The notes under the pieces: generated by a model | Told to the model about the DNA's origin: nothing | Databases searched by the model: none | Seen by the model: only the letters and a program-made list of their open reading frames with translations | Origin: Hemibagrus wyckioides | Taxonomy: Eukaryota > Chordata > Actinopteri > Siluriformes > Bagridae | Length of the DNA stretch: 64,000 nt | NCBI RefSeq assembly: GCF_019097595.1 | Contig: NC_080711.1 | Location: 15,393,428 to 15,457,427, forward strand | Direction of reading: 5' to 3' | Shown: piece by piece, positions 43,347-53,715 of the stretch | Layout: each line of letters starts with the position of its first letter | How positions within the stretch are numbered: the first letter of the stretch is position 1 | Translations under genes and position numbers: made by a program

Positions 43347-46220
43347 TGTATACCCAATCTCCATTTGCCTCAGAGAGCCTTGGCAGCCTTGTTCCTATAG
43401 ATAAACCTGTCTGTTTTCAGCAAAGCACACAACTCGCAGCTGTCCCCTCAGACGCAACTCCTGCAAACTTAAGTATTAATATTTATTTTAGAGACTAGTT
43501 CTATTTTATTTTTATTTTATATTTCATTGAGCTTTTTTATTTTATTTTTTATTGGGGTTTTTATTATTTTGTTGAGGTTTCTGAGTTTCTTGTTTTTTTC
43601 CCCCTTTCTCTCTTTCGGTTGCTCACAGAAATTGAGCCTTGAGCGAGAGATCAGATGGCACGATGATCAGACCATGACATGTGGCTTCTGGGTTTTAAAC
43701 ATCTGAATGAGGTCTCTGAAGGATCGGGGGTGAAAAGGCAGGAGCTGAAACTCGAGTTTGTGTGAACGTTGTTGTGGAAAAAGTTGGCAGGACGTTAGGC
43801 AGTGGATTGCTCACAAAGGCTGTTCCTTCACTGAAGGAAGTTCTAAAACAGATAGTCGGTTATGGCTGATGTGTCATTATCCATTATTTACACTTTGACC
43901 CATACTATGTGTAGTATGACACCTGCTGACTAATACACTTTAATAACACTTTCAACAAGATCACTTTAAACTCATTTTCCTCTCATGTCAAAGGCAGAGA
44001 CAGCACATAGTTTACAGTACAGTTTATACTGCAGCATGTGGGCATCAGTATGGAGTGGGCTTGTTGGGGGGAGAGGGAAAAAAAAAGCAAGCGATGGCGT
44101 AGCTAATGAATCACTGTTGAAAGAGCTGCTTTTCCAGTGGACTTGCCTTACCTGTAGGGCTCTATTCATCTTCCCACACGCCCTCATTGCCAGTCAACTC
44201 CCACTTGTTCACACCAGCAGACTGAAGAGTGAGAGAGAGACAGTTAAGATGCGGGTAACTGTCGCATTACCCTCTGTGGCTCTGCAGTAAGACATCTCTT
44301 TGATCTGCCGACATTTCCGTGACCGCAGTTTATTCTATTAAGTCAGGGCATCTGAATGGGCCTTGACACATCGTGGCTTGAAAGATTAAAACGTTTTGTT
44401 TATGTAGATGATATTTACAATGAAAATACTGCAGTATTATAAAGACGAGCTAGCAGAAAGGGATATATGCTAGGAGTTGGTTTGAAAGTCTGCACACTCA
44501 GTTAAAGTTTGCTTAAAGTTTCCCGGAGAGAGAGAATAACAGCACTCTGCCTCTTCGTGTAAAGACTGATGAGCTGGTACACAGATGACGGGTCACTCCT
44601 GCATGCAGATCATTACAAGCTTCTTTTTCTTCTTCAGATCAAAGACTCTAAGTGGATTTTATATCCAGGAACTTAAATGATTTTGATGAAAACTTTTTTT
44701 CTTTTTTCCAAATTCATTATTCAAAACTTTTGTTGCCACATGCACACCCATACACAGAATGACATTATTTCAGTATATTTAAATGTACATGTTCTTATAA
44801 ACTTTTATTCTAAATGGAAAAACCGTATCATTTTCTCAGTTTGCATGCATTCATTGATTTGTGTGTGTGTTTGTTTGGTCAGTTAAAACTGATTTTTGTT
44901 CCCCACTTTATCTTGAAGGGTACCAACACTTTTGTATTGCTGTGTTTCCAAGCATGGTGATGAATTCTGACTATTCTGACTATGACTGCTGATTTAAAAT
45001 TGCATGCACACTTAAAAACAAAAAAAAGGATACACAGATGAGCAGATTTTATGCTCTTTTTGCTTGTCCAAGCAGACGGACACGATGAGTGGTTTTTCCC
45101 CAAAAATACAATTTCAGAGCAGTATAACTCATGTAGTAAAAGACAGGCTGTTTTTGCAGCAGATAGGTGACGTGGCACAATGTGCTGCAGGCTCTGAACT
45201 CGATGTGACTAGCTCTTATATACCCCATGACTATTTTGCCCCACAGCCCAAGCCCCCAGGGACCCCACCCCAGCCCTCATATGGAAAGCACACATCCACT
45301 CTTTGCTCTTCAAAGCGAGCCCCCGCCTCTGTCTATACCGAGGCTAGGGTAATCGGACAATCCCTGGTGGCAAGGTCCAAACATCAGAGGACGAACCTGT
45401 GCTGCATGCTGGGAATTACTCCAATCTGCCAGCCATATGAGCTCCCTCTGTGCCTTCTGTTAGATAAATAGGCTCAAGTAGGATTATTACCTTTTTTTTT
45501 GCTTTCTGGCCTTTTTCTTTCTTTCTTTTTTTTTTATCATCTAGCTGTCTTTCATTACATAGCGAAAGTTCTCCTTGCGAGATCGCCATGGTAACAAGGT
45601 GTGCAGTGCGAGATGGGTGCGGTTATCTCAGCTGACAGAGAAAAAGGCAAGAAAAGAAAGAGGGTGCTGGAACTGGGTGCCAATGCCTTGAAAAGTGAGC
45701 TGGGAACTGCCGCCGAGGCGGAAGAGAAAGTGGCAGAGTGTATAGCACACACTAGCTCAGGAGGCAAAAAAGCGGCCTATATCCTCATTAGCTGCAAGGT
45801 ATAGAAACACTTGAGAACTTCACTTCAAGTGAGCTCACGAAATAGCTCTCCCTGCATGACTGCTTTTCGCACTCTTTGAAGTTTCTGCCCATACCAAGAG
45901 TACCAGCAATGTCATGTGACCTGCCTTTCAAACATCTTCGTGTCAACACAAAGATTGGCATTTCGGAGGTTCAGTTCTTGGCCACACAGCAATTACACAG
46001 ATTCTCACGTGGGTGATTTGTCAACAACTAGGGCGGAAGCAGAAGCTGTCATTTTTTTGTCATCTTTTTCTTTGATGTTACATTCTTATCACAACATTAA
46101 GGAAGGAACGAAACAGGCGTGAGCATGCTGTTCAACCGAGCGAGCAAAATACTCCTTGGAGATTCTTCTGTGGTGGGCAATTGACTGACAAAGCACCCGA
46201 CACCCCAGACTCCTTCCAAA

Positions 46221-46330
46221 AGGGAAAGTGTTAAGATGTTGTGCTACTGATCGGAAGGTCATGGGTTTGAATCCCTCCACTGCTACCGCTGGACCCTTGA
46301 GCAAGAAAATGAAACCCTCAACTGTATAAA
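46221..46330 (+). repeat. Degraded tRNA-derived SINE, + orientation
   Basis: TACTGATCGGAAGGTCATGG followed by GTTTGAATCCC (46245-46275) is a tRNA-like T-arm with B box. CTGGACCCTTGAGCAAG (46290-46306) matches the body of the SINE at 15391-15622. The A-box region has decayed and the 3' end is not clear. Confidence 0.6.
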
Positions 46331-48889
46331 TATTACATAGCATGTAATGCTACTAAACATGTAATGTAACTAAACATCTCCATAAAGAAACCTTCTACAT
46401 ATTAATTATGTTTTTCATATTGAATAACACATTTTTTGTTTATTGTTAGCTTCAGACTGTCTGTTTGTCAGTTGTTACTATAGAATATAGAAATATGGCA
46501 CAATCGTTTAATTCTCTGAACTTTCTGAATTGTTTTTTTCTCTCCAGCTTTTTCCGCCTCACAGTTTTTGCCCCATAGATTTGTTCAAGGTGTTGTTCTC
46601 GAATCCCAAACAATCCATCTTTTTTTCAAGACATTGTGCAGCCACTTCTTAAAGATCGTATTTATGCAGGAAAGGGAAAAAAAAGGACACGTCTTTCCAA
46701 GGCACGTTCGCTTCTCTCTCTTTTTTTTTTCCCCCGAATCTGCCATGAAAAAGCAAAGGAGGTTGTAAATGCAGCTTTACTACACCCACATCACGCACCT
46801 GTTGTTGCGAATGTGGCATCTGAACAAGGTTTTTGATTCAGCTGTGACAGCAGGGATTAGATTGAAGCAGCTCTTCACACACACTTGCCACCCTCGGAGA
46901 GAAATGCTGTAAAACATGCTCTCCTTTAAACAGATCTACATCACTGAGCAGCGCTTCTCCCTCGGCAGAGCTGTCAGCTGTCATTCCAGCCGAAGTTTGG
47001 ATGCCATACTTTTTTCTTTTTTTTTTAATTCATGTTTGTTTATTTGTTTGTTGCAGAGTGTTACCAGTATTTTTCTCCATGTCAGTTTTATCATCAGGTT
47101 GATGGGCAGGTGGGGCTTTGAGAGAGTTTGACTTTGTTTGTTGTTTTCCTCCACTTGATGCTTCCCCCCCTGAAGCCCCCCTAACACACACGCACACACC
47201 ACCAACACTACCACTCGCACATCATCTACACACACACACACACGCCCATACACACACAAACTTTATTAATTTCTGTCAATTTGTTACTCTGCCATATGGA
47301 GATGCACCAAATCCCATTATTTTTGGTCATGGATTATATTGGGCATAACAGTGGGGGAGAAAATGATCAAAGACATGCCGTTATCACCTCTTAGTTGCAG
47401 ATTGAGGCAGGGAAATGGGGCTTAATAGCAGAAAATCAGATTTAGACCAGCCAGGCATGTGGATGGATGTGATGATTCTGGTGTTCGTTTTTTTGTGTGG
47501 AGATGAAAGTTGATGCTGCAAGTGTGCCAGTTCTTTTCTCCTTATTTATGGCTTCCAGTGCATATGTGACACAGAGATATTGCCATAGACTGGCAGCTGA
47601 TGTTTAAGGTATATATGGAACATCTGTGCAAGCCACAGTGGGTGTCTTCATGTACCACCTGCACACAACTTTGACCAGAACTGCTTAGTCCAAATGGGAC
47701 AGCAGCTGAAGTGCCAAATGTACATTTTCTTTATTGATAAAGTGCTAGAAATGTGTATAACAAGCCATGAACATATGAAGTGAGCTCTAATCACAAAGCC
47801 AGATGGTAATCACCCCCTGACAGAAAAGGTTCTTTTGGCAGACAAGCACTGTTCGCCCTTCATCTCTTATTGATTGTCTAATCTTAGCTTTGTTGTGCCA
47901 ACCCCGCCTCTGCCCTGTAGGTCATCAAACGGGATGCTCTTCTGATCATCCTGGCTCCTTATGGTCAAAAAAAGCAAACGCTTTGGCCTAAAGACTTGAG
48001 CAGATGTCTTTTCTAAGAAGAGGCTTCTAAGACTTTGAGGCACAGAGCTTCATGTGATAGTGGCAACTCAAGCAGGCTTTTGTGACCTGAAATAAGCAGA
48101 TTGACCTGAAATAACCATGTTGTGGCTATTGAGAGTCCATCAGAGCAAAGTTGGCCGTGCTCTCTGGATACGAGCGCTGCCAGTAATCTCTCCCTGGACA
48201 AGTCAGAGCACTGGTATGATAATGCATGTGGAAGGGAGCAGTTTCTTCCCAAGCACTTTTCAGACAGTGCTTAATCCCAGGTTATCGTCGTTCTAAATCC
48301 CACATTTAACCCTGGGTAGAGGAACACTTTATACTTCAGAAGCAGTATTAGCACCACTTTCTCCCGGGAGTTATGAAACTCAGCTCTGAAGCCCTGCATT
48401 GTGGTGACAAACACATACAGTATGAAACAATTTGGTGTTAGTGTGTTGCACCTAGATGCTCAGCACACATCTGGTCAACTATATGACAAACCTTTAAAAC
48501 GGGCCAAAAGAGATTAGAAAGCTGCGAAAACAGCAGACCTGTCCTTTTTTGCCTTCACTCATGTGAAAGTGCTAGACAAGCCGTTATTTAAAGTGGTCAC
48601 ATCCAATTATGTTTGCTGTCACCGCAAGTATGCAAATATGAACATTAAACCATTCATTCATTCATTCATTCATTCGTCCATCTTTAATGAATTCTCTACT
48701 CTCATCAAGATCACTATGGGTTATCTGGCTATTCTGTTCATAGCTTTATTTATAATTCATTATAAAACATCTCAGGTGGATACAAACCAAAATAAAAACT
48801 GCAGAATTGGGCAGAATTCCTTCAGTCCTCATCTATACTATTATATGTGAATAGTGTTGAGAGAACAAGTGACACCATGCTATGCTTGC

Positions 48890-49316
48890 TATACGGCCAG
48901 GTGTATGTGGACACCTGACCATCACACCCATATGATTACTGTACCAGAGGTGAAAGCACTGAAACTTTTCCAAACATTCCATCATGACTATGCCTCTGCA
49001 CACAAAGTGAGATCTATAAAGACATGGTTTGCCATGGCTGGTGTTGAAGACTGGTCCTGACCCTATAACCCTATAACCCCATTGTACACCTTTGGGCCAA
49101 ATTGGAATGCTACCTGCACCCCAGCCCTCTTTGTGCCACATCAGTTACTGACCTCACTAATTCCCTTGTAGCTAAATGAGCCCATTCCCAAACCCTTCCC
49201 AGAAGATTGGAGGTTATTATAACAGCAGACGGGGGACTAATTCTAAAAGGCGATGTTTTGCATGCACATGGATGTAATTGTCATGCACACACATTTTTCT
49301 GGCCATATTGTCTATA
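48890..49316 (+). mobile_element. Tc1/mariner-like element, internally deleted (family B, copy 3)
   Basis: The left end TATACGGCCAGGTGTATGTG (48890-48909) with GACACCTGACCATCACACCC and the right end TTTTTCTGGCCATATTGTCTATA (49294-49316) are inverted relative to each other. The interior is in coding sense: AAGACATGGTTTGCCATGGC (49019-49038) and AGATTGGAGGTTATTATAAC (49203-49222). An internal deletion removed the start of the transposase. Orientation is opposite to copies 1 and 2. Confidence 0.8.
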
Positions 49317-52300
49317 CCGATTAAGCATAACCAGTCTATGTGCTGCAGTCGCTCGTTTATCTGTGAGGCTATACAAATATTTGAAAATTCATCACGAGCG
49401 GCTTCTTCAATAAGCCGGTTTATTGGCTTTCCAGGAAAGCACATAGGGAAAGAAAAAAGTACACACCTTTTTAAGTAAACCAGCTTCCTTCTAAAAACAG
49501 CCTTTTGCTTGGACTTGTTTCTTTCTTTCTTTTTTCTTTGAACATCCTGAATTATTTTTGCTATTTTTTCATGTTTGAACATGCCATCTTTTCCCCACCA
49601 CAAGAATCTGACTAAATAAAAAGAAAAAAAAGGCTCAATAAAACCAAACGCAGTTTGAGGCTGGATGCACAAGAATGACCAAAGCGTTTAATGTCATCTT
49701 TACAGAATGAGACTCTGTCTCTTTAAAAAAAAAAAAAAAAAAAAACTTACATTCCTGGAGAGAAAAACCTCTGCTAATGTAAACACACATGCATACACAC
49801 ATACATACATTTACACTCATGTACACATACGCATACATGCAAACACAAGTGCACATATGCAGAATATACACACACACACATAAGGAAACCACGCTGGAGA
49901 CTATTTTATTTTATCTCTGTGAGCCCAGCATCTAGGCAGTGGACGACTTTGGTCCAGCTCAGGCTTGTTAATTAGGTTTCACTACACAGTTTCTAGTCCT
50001 GCCATTATATACACTGCCTGCGTTGTTCTGCAGACTTCTAAAGCCGTTCTGCCGGCATTATTAAGTGATTGCTTCTTCTGATAGCACTTCAGAGACACCT
50101 TGAACAGGGCACAGGTATTCAACCACAGAAACATACACACACACAGTATTGAGGCTATATCAGCATGCTGAGAGCCTCTTTCCTTTCTTCTGTAAGGGCT
50201 TGGTTTATTATTAATTGTGTTCTCCGTTGGCTGTATTTCTATAGTCACGTGCATATTACCTTAAACCAAACTCACACTAGGAATTTGCTTTTTGCGTCTC
50301 TCATGATCAGACAAGCCTTTTATTTTGGTGCAGTTTAACAATTTGGACATGACTTAAGCAGAGTTTTAGCATTACTGATTTGAAACTAAAGTAGCAGTAA
50401 GATCGGATAACCACGGATGAAATTCTTTCAACAAATGATCATTTCCAGGTGAACTTAGACCTGTGAATCCACAAGCCTCTGTCTTCTGAGCCAGTAGAAA
50501 AGAAGTGTGGTCTCTTTAGGATCAGTAATTAAATAGAGGAGCCACTTAAGTAGCAGTCACCCTAGACTTTTGCTTCTCTTTTGCACATCTGGAAATAAAT
50601 ATTAGCTCCTTCATTCACCAACATTCTCTGTCTCTCTCTCTCTGCCTGCTGGCATTTTCTTGTCACCTCACCTAGTGATGAGAGAGAAAGTTTCTCAAGG
50701 AAGTGCAGTTTACCTTGCACCTTGATTAATTTACGCCTTCTAAGTTAAGTCCTGTCTATAACCAAGCTTTAGAGTGGATTTTTTTTCGGCATTCTACTTG
50801 TTTGCTTGTTGCTATAGGTAGCTAGTTAGGTCACTAGCCATAATCATTGATGATAAATCCAAGTAAATGTTGAATAATACTCAACTCTACCTCTCGACAA
50901 TCTGTGTTACTGTGATGCCTAAATATAGTGAAGTCAGAAAGCTAAGCAATGCCTAAATATGGCCAGGTTATAGCCAGGTTAGAAAGAACACACGTCACAA
51001 GTGAATGAAGTGTATTTTTGTCATCTGAGGGAGTTTTTGCTTGCCTCTGTGTCCTATTACTTGCTCATTATGGCTCTAAACTTGGAATATTTTTTATTTA
51101 TTTTTATCATCAAGCTGCTTTGTGTTAATGTTTGTTGTCAAATAAAATTGAATGGAATTGACATCTCGGCTAAATCAGATGCGAGATCACTAAGGAAAGG
51201 CCACAAAAAGTGAGGCGTCTTGCTGCTAGCCACTGATTGCAGCTAACTGAGCGAAACTTTCACTGTCAAAAAGCTAGTAAACTTATTTGCTTTTACATCA
51301 TATCACCACAGTAAGATGTCGTGGAAGTGATCATAATGCCATTTCTTTCTTTCTTTTTTTTCTTTTCTTTTTTTTTCCCACACATTTTACCTAGCAGTGT
51401 GCTTAATGAAGCGGCAGGCAAGACTGCAGTCGCTATAGCAACGCAAGGAAGGAGCTGACAGGCTTCAAAGGAAGTCCAGCCTGTGTTTTTTTTTATGGCT
51501 GGTGTCGTCCCCCACATTCCCTCCCAGTTGTCTCTGTTCATGCTTTGTTTTCACTCTCATCAGGTAGAAAAGCCACATGGGACATATGGATAGTGACTAA
51601 AAAAGAAAAAGGAAGATGAAGAGAGGGAAAGATGATGCTAGAGCAGGTTTTCTGTACTAGGTTCTGTTGAGTGAGTGAGTGTGTGTGTGTGTTTAAGTTG
51701 TGGTTCAGGTGTTGATGCCTGCTTCAGGCTCTATCTGTCTTGTCAGGGGTTCAGCAGCTATCCGGAAAGCAACTCTGACAGCAGGGCATCACTGCTGACA
51801 CTCAACTGCACACACACAGCACACACCCTCCTGGGCCTGTAAATACATGACATGTCTCTCTTACACACACACACACACACACACTGTGAGGAAAGATGTT
51901 GATGCTGTTCCTAAAGCCAAGTGAGAAAATGAGTATGACATGAAAACTTCTAAATGTGTGTCAAGTTAGTGTGATGATGCTGGTGGATAAGTAAACTGAA
52001 GAAAAAAGAAAGAAAACGGAAATTTATGCAGTTTATCTTGAGCCACACTAATAATCTTGGCCATTTTGAGCCGAATTGCTCCTCCAGATAATTGTAAATT
52101 TCTAGGCTATTCTTAAATGATCCTTTTCCTAAATTATCATGTGGTGTGTGAAATCCAATCTGAACTTATCAGTCTGTAGTAGCCACCTCAAAGAGCAAAG
52201 TATAATGGAAAAGGAAATGATTTCATTTTATTTGGTTAATTTGAATGATCCCTTTAGGTTACCCTTCTAGTTTGAATGGTTGACTTCTTTTAATTTTATA

Positions 52301-52499
52301 CTCTGTCAGTTTTTGAATTTTAAGTTTGAAAATTCTATCTCTGAATTTCTAGTTTATGTTCAGATTTGTTCAGTGCTTAGGGTTGTTGCCTCACAGCTTC
52401 AGCGTCGCCATTTCCACCCTGATCTCACATTACCGTCTGTCTGGAGTTTCACATGATTCCCCCATGTCCATGTTCAGATGGACCAGACATGGATTGGTG

Positions 52500-53179
52500 A
52501 CACAGATCATCCATAACATTAAAACCACTGAACGGTGAGGTAAATGGCATGTGTCAAGGGGTGCGATATATTAGGCAGCAAGTGAACAGTCAGTGATGTG
52601 TTGGAAGAAGGAAAAATGGTCAAGTGTAAGGCTCTGGATGATCGGGTGTACTTGTGTATCGCTTACCTGGGGTTGAGATGACACCAGGATGCACTGTGAG
52701 AAGAAGGCAAGCCGGTGGAGCCAGTGTGATGCTCTCTGCAATTTTCTGCTGGGAAACCTTGGGTCCTGGCATTCATGTGGATGTTACTTTCACACATCCC
52801 ATCTACCTAAACACTGATGCAGTCCAAGCACACCTCTTCATGGCAGCAATATTCCCTAATGGCAGCAGCCTCTTTCAGCAGGATAACATGCCCTGCCACA
52901 CTGCAGGTGTTGACTTGGTCTCCAAATTCCCCAGATCTCAATCTGTTTGAGCATCTGTGGGATGTGCTGGACAAACAAGTCCAATCCATGGAGGCCTCAC
53001 CTCACAACTTACTTAAATGACTTAAAGGATCTGCTGCTATGACGTCTTGGTGCCAGATGCCACAGCACACCTTCATATGTCTTGCAGTGTCCATGCCTTG
53101 CTGATTCAGAGCAGTTTTGGTGGCATATGGGTGACCTACACTAGTAGACATGTTGTTTTAATGTTATAGCTGATCAGTG
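52500..53179 (+). mobile_element. Tc1/mariner-like element, internally deleted (family A)
   Basis: The left terminus CACAGATCATCCATAACATT (52501-52520) with AAAACCAC and the right terminus TTTTAATGTTATAGCTGATC (53156-53175) with AGTG are inverted repeats. The right TA target copy is at 53180-53181; the left one appears mutated to GA (52499-52500). The 5' part of the transposase gene is missing; the 3' part is a pseudogene. Same family as 7029-7342. Confidence 0.85.
52654..53080 (+). pseudogene. Tc1 transposase pseudogene, 3' half
   Basis: Two reading frames together resemble the catalytic half of a Tc1-type transposase. The first (52654 to about 52900) has LPGVEMTPGCTVRRRQAGGA, GIHVDV and LFQQDNMPCH, the last holding the second catalytic Asp. 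A deletion and frameshift follow. The second frame shows SPNSPDLNLFEHLWDVLDKQ near 52938-52997, the region of the third acidic residue. The DNA-binding N-terminus is absent. The enzyme cannot be active. Confidence 0.8.
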
Positions 53180-53614
53180 TAAATTGTCCCTAGATGGGAA
53201 TGAGTGTGTGATTGTGTGTTTGTTACCCTGTAATGGACTGTAAGGAACAAGCACCCGAGCCAATAAACCCTGACCAGCAAGAACTACTTCTAACGAGGAG
53301 TAAATCAGATTTGCCCATATAAAAGTCTATTTGGGCGAAGTTATCTGGTGAAAGGATTTGCACGCCGGTTACATCATAATTTGTACATAGAGCTTCCACG
53401 GCTTTTCATGTTGTTTTTATATTTTTGTTTTTACAACTAATTCTGTAGATTTTATCCTCTCTGTGAAGTGATGAATAGTTAGCTGAGGATCAAAGACTTC
53501 CTGGTTCTGGCTAAGATGGTCAGTTCTCAGCATGCTAAAGACAGGAAGATGCCTGCCAGCCACAGAGGTCACAGCAATGAGTGTGTGCTCACTTCCTCCC
53601 AGCTGATTAAGTTT

Positions 53615-53645
<31 letters not shown>

Positions 53646-53652
53646 ATTTCAG

Positions 53653-53715
53653 GCAAACAGCAGGTTGAAGCAGATTGAAAAGGAATACACCCAGAAGCTT
53701 GCTAAGTCTGCACAG
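53653..53715 (+). CDS. cep112: cep112 exon 13 of window (residues 514-534)
   Basis: A short exon, 21 codons, phase 0 to 0. The acceptor is (CT)n-ACTATCATTTCAG and the donor CAG|GTAAAC. It encodes ANSRLKQIEKEYTQKLAKSA plus Q. ANSxLKQIEKEYxQKLAKSxQ is almost invariant in CEP112 as I recall. Twenty-one residues are exactly three heptads. Exon 13 is isolated between introns of 14.0 and 4.1 kb, so recognition may lean on the long pyrimidine tract. Confidence 0.95.

Larger units (their letters stand above)
52371..53241 (+). mobile_element. V-SINE-like element split by a Tc1 insertion
   Basis: The 5' half (52371-52498) has the head GGTTGTTGCCTCACAGCTTC and the block TCTGGAGTTTCACATGATTC (52440-52459). 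The 3' half resumes at 53182 with AATTGTCCCTAGATGGGAAT. Between them sits Tc1 family A (52500-53179). The two halves join to the expected order of the SINE, so the Tc1 entered an existing SINE. Confidence 0.75.
39621..53652 (+). other. cep112: intron 12 (14.0 kb): transposons, SINEs, microsatellites
   Basis: The longest intron. It holds a V-SINE fragment (39716-39840), (CTT)n (40377-40400), (AC)n (40504-40530), two Tc1 family B copies (42460-42760 and 48890-49316), (GT)n (43285-43346), a SINE head (46221-46330), CA-rich stretches near 47180-47255, A22 (49724-49745), (AC)n (51863-51884), a nested V-SINE/Tc1 pair (52371-53241) and a (CT)n tract (53612-53639) serving as pyrimidine tract for exon 13. 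GC-rich parts near 42965-43080 and 45200-45800 are unexplained. Confidence 0.65.

Noticed and set aside
49217..49672. 151-codon minus-strand frame
   Set aside because: It begins in unique AT-rich sequence and runs into the right end of the Tc1 copy at 48890-49316; composition is lysine-rich by chance from poly-A/T runs.
49690..49745. GACTCTGTCTCTTT followed by A22 looks like the end of a primate Alu
   Set aside because: No Alu body lies upstream and all other repeats are of fish type. The likeness is a coincidence of a few bases.
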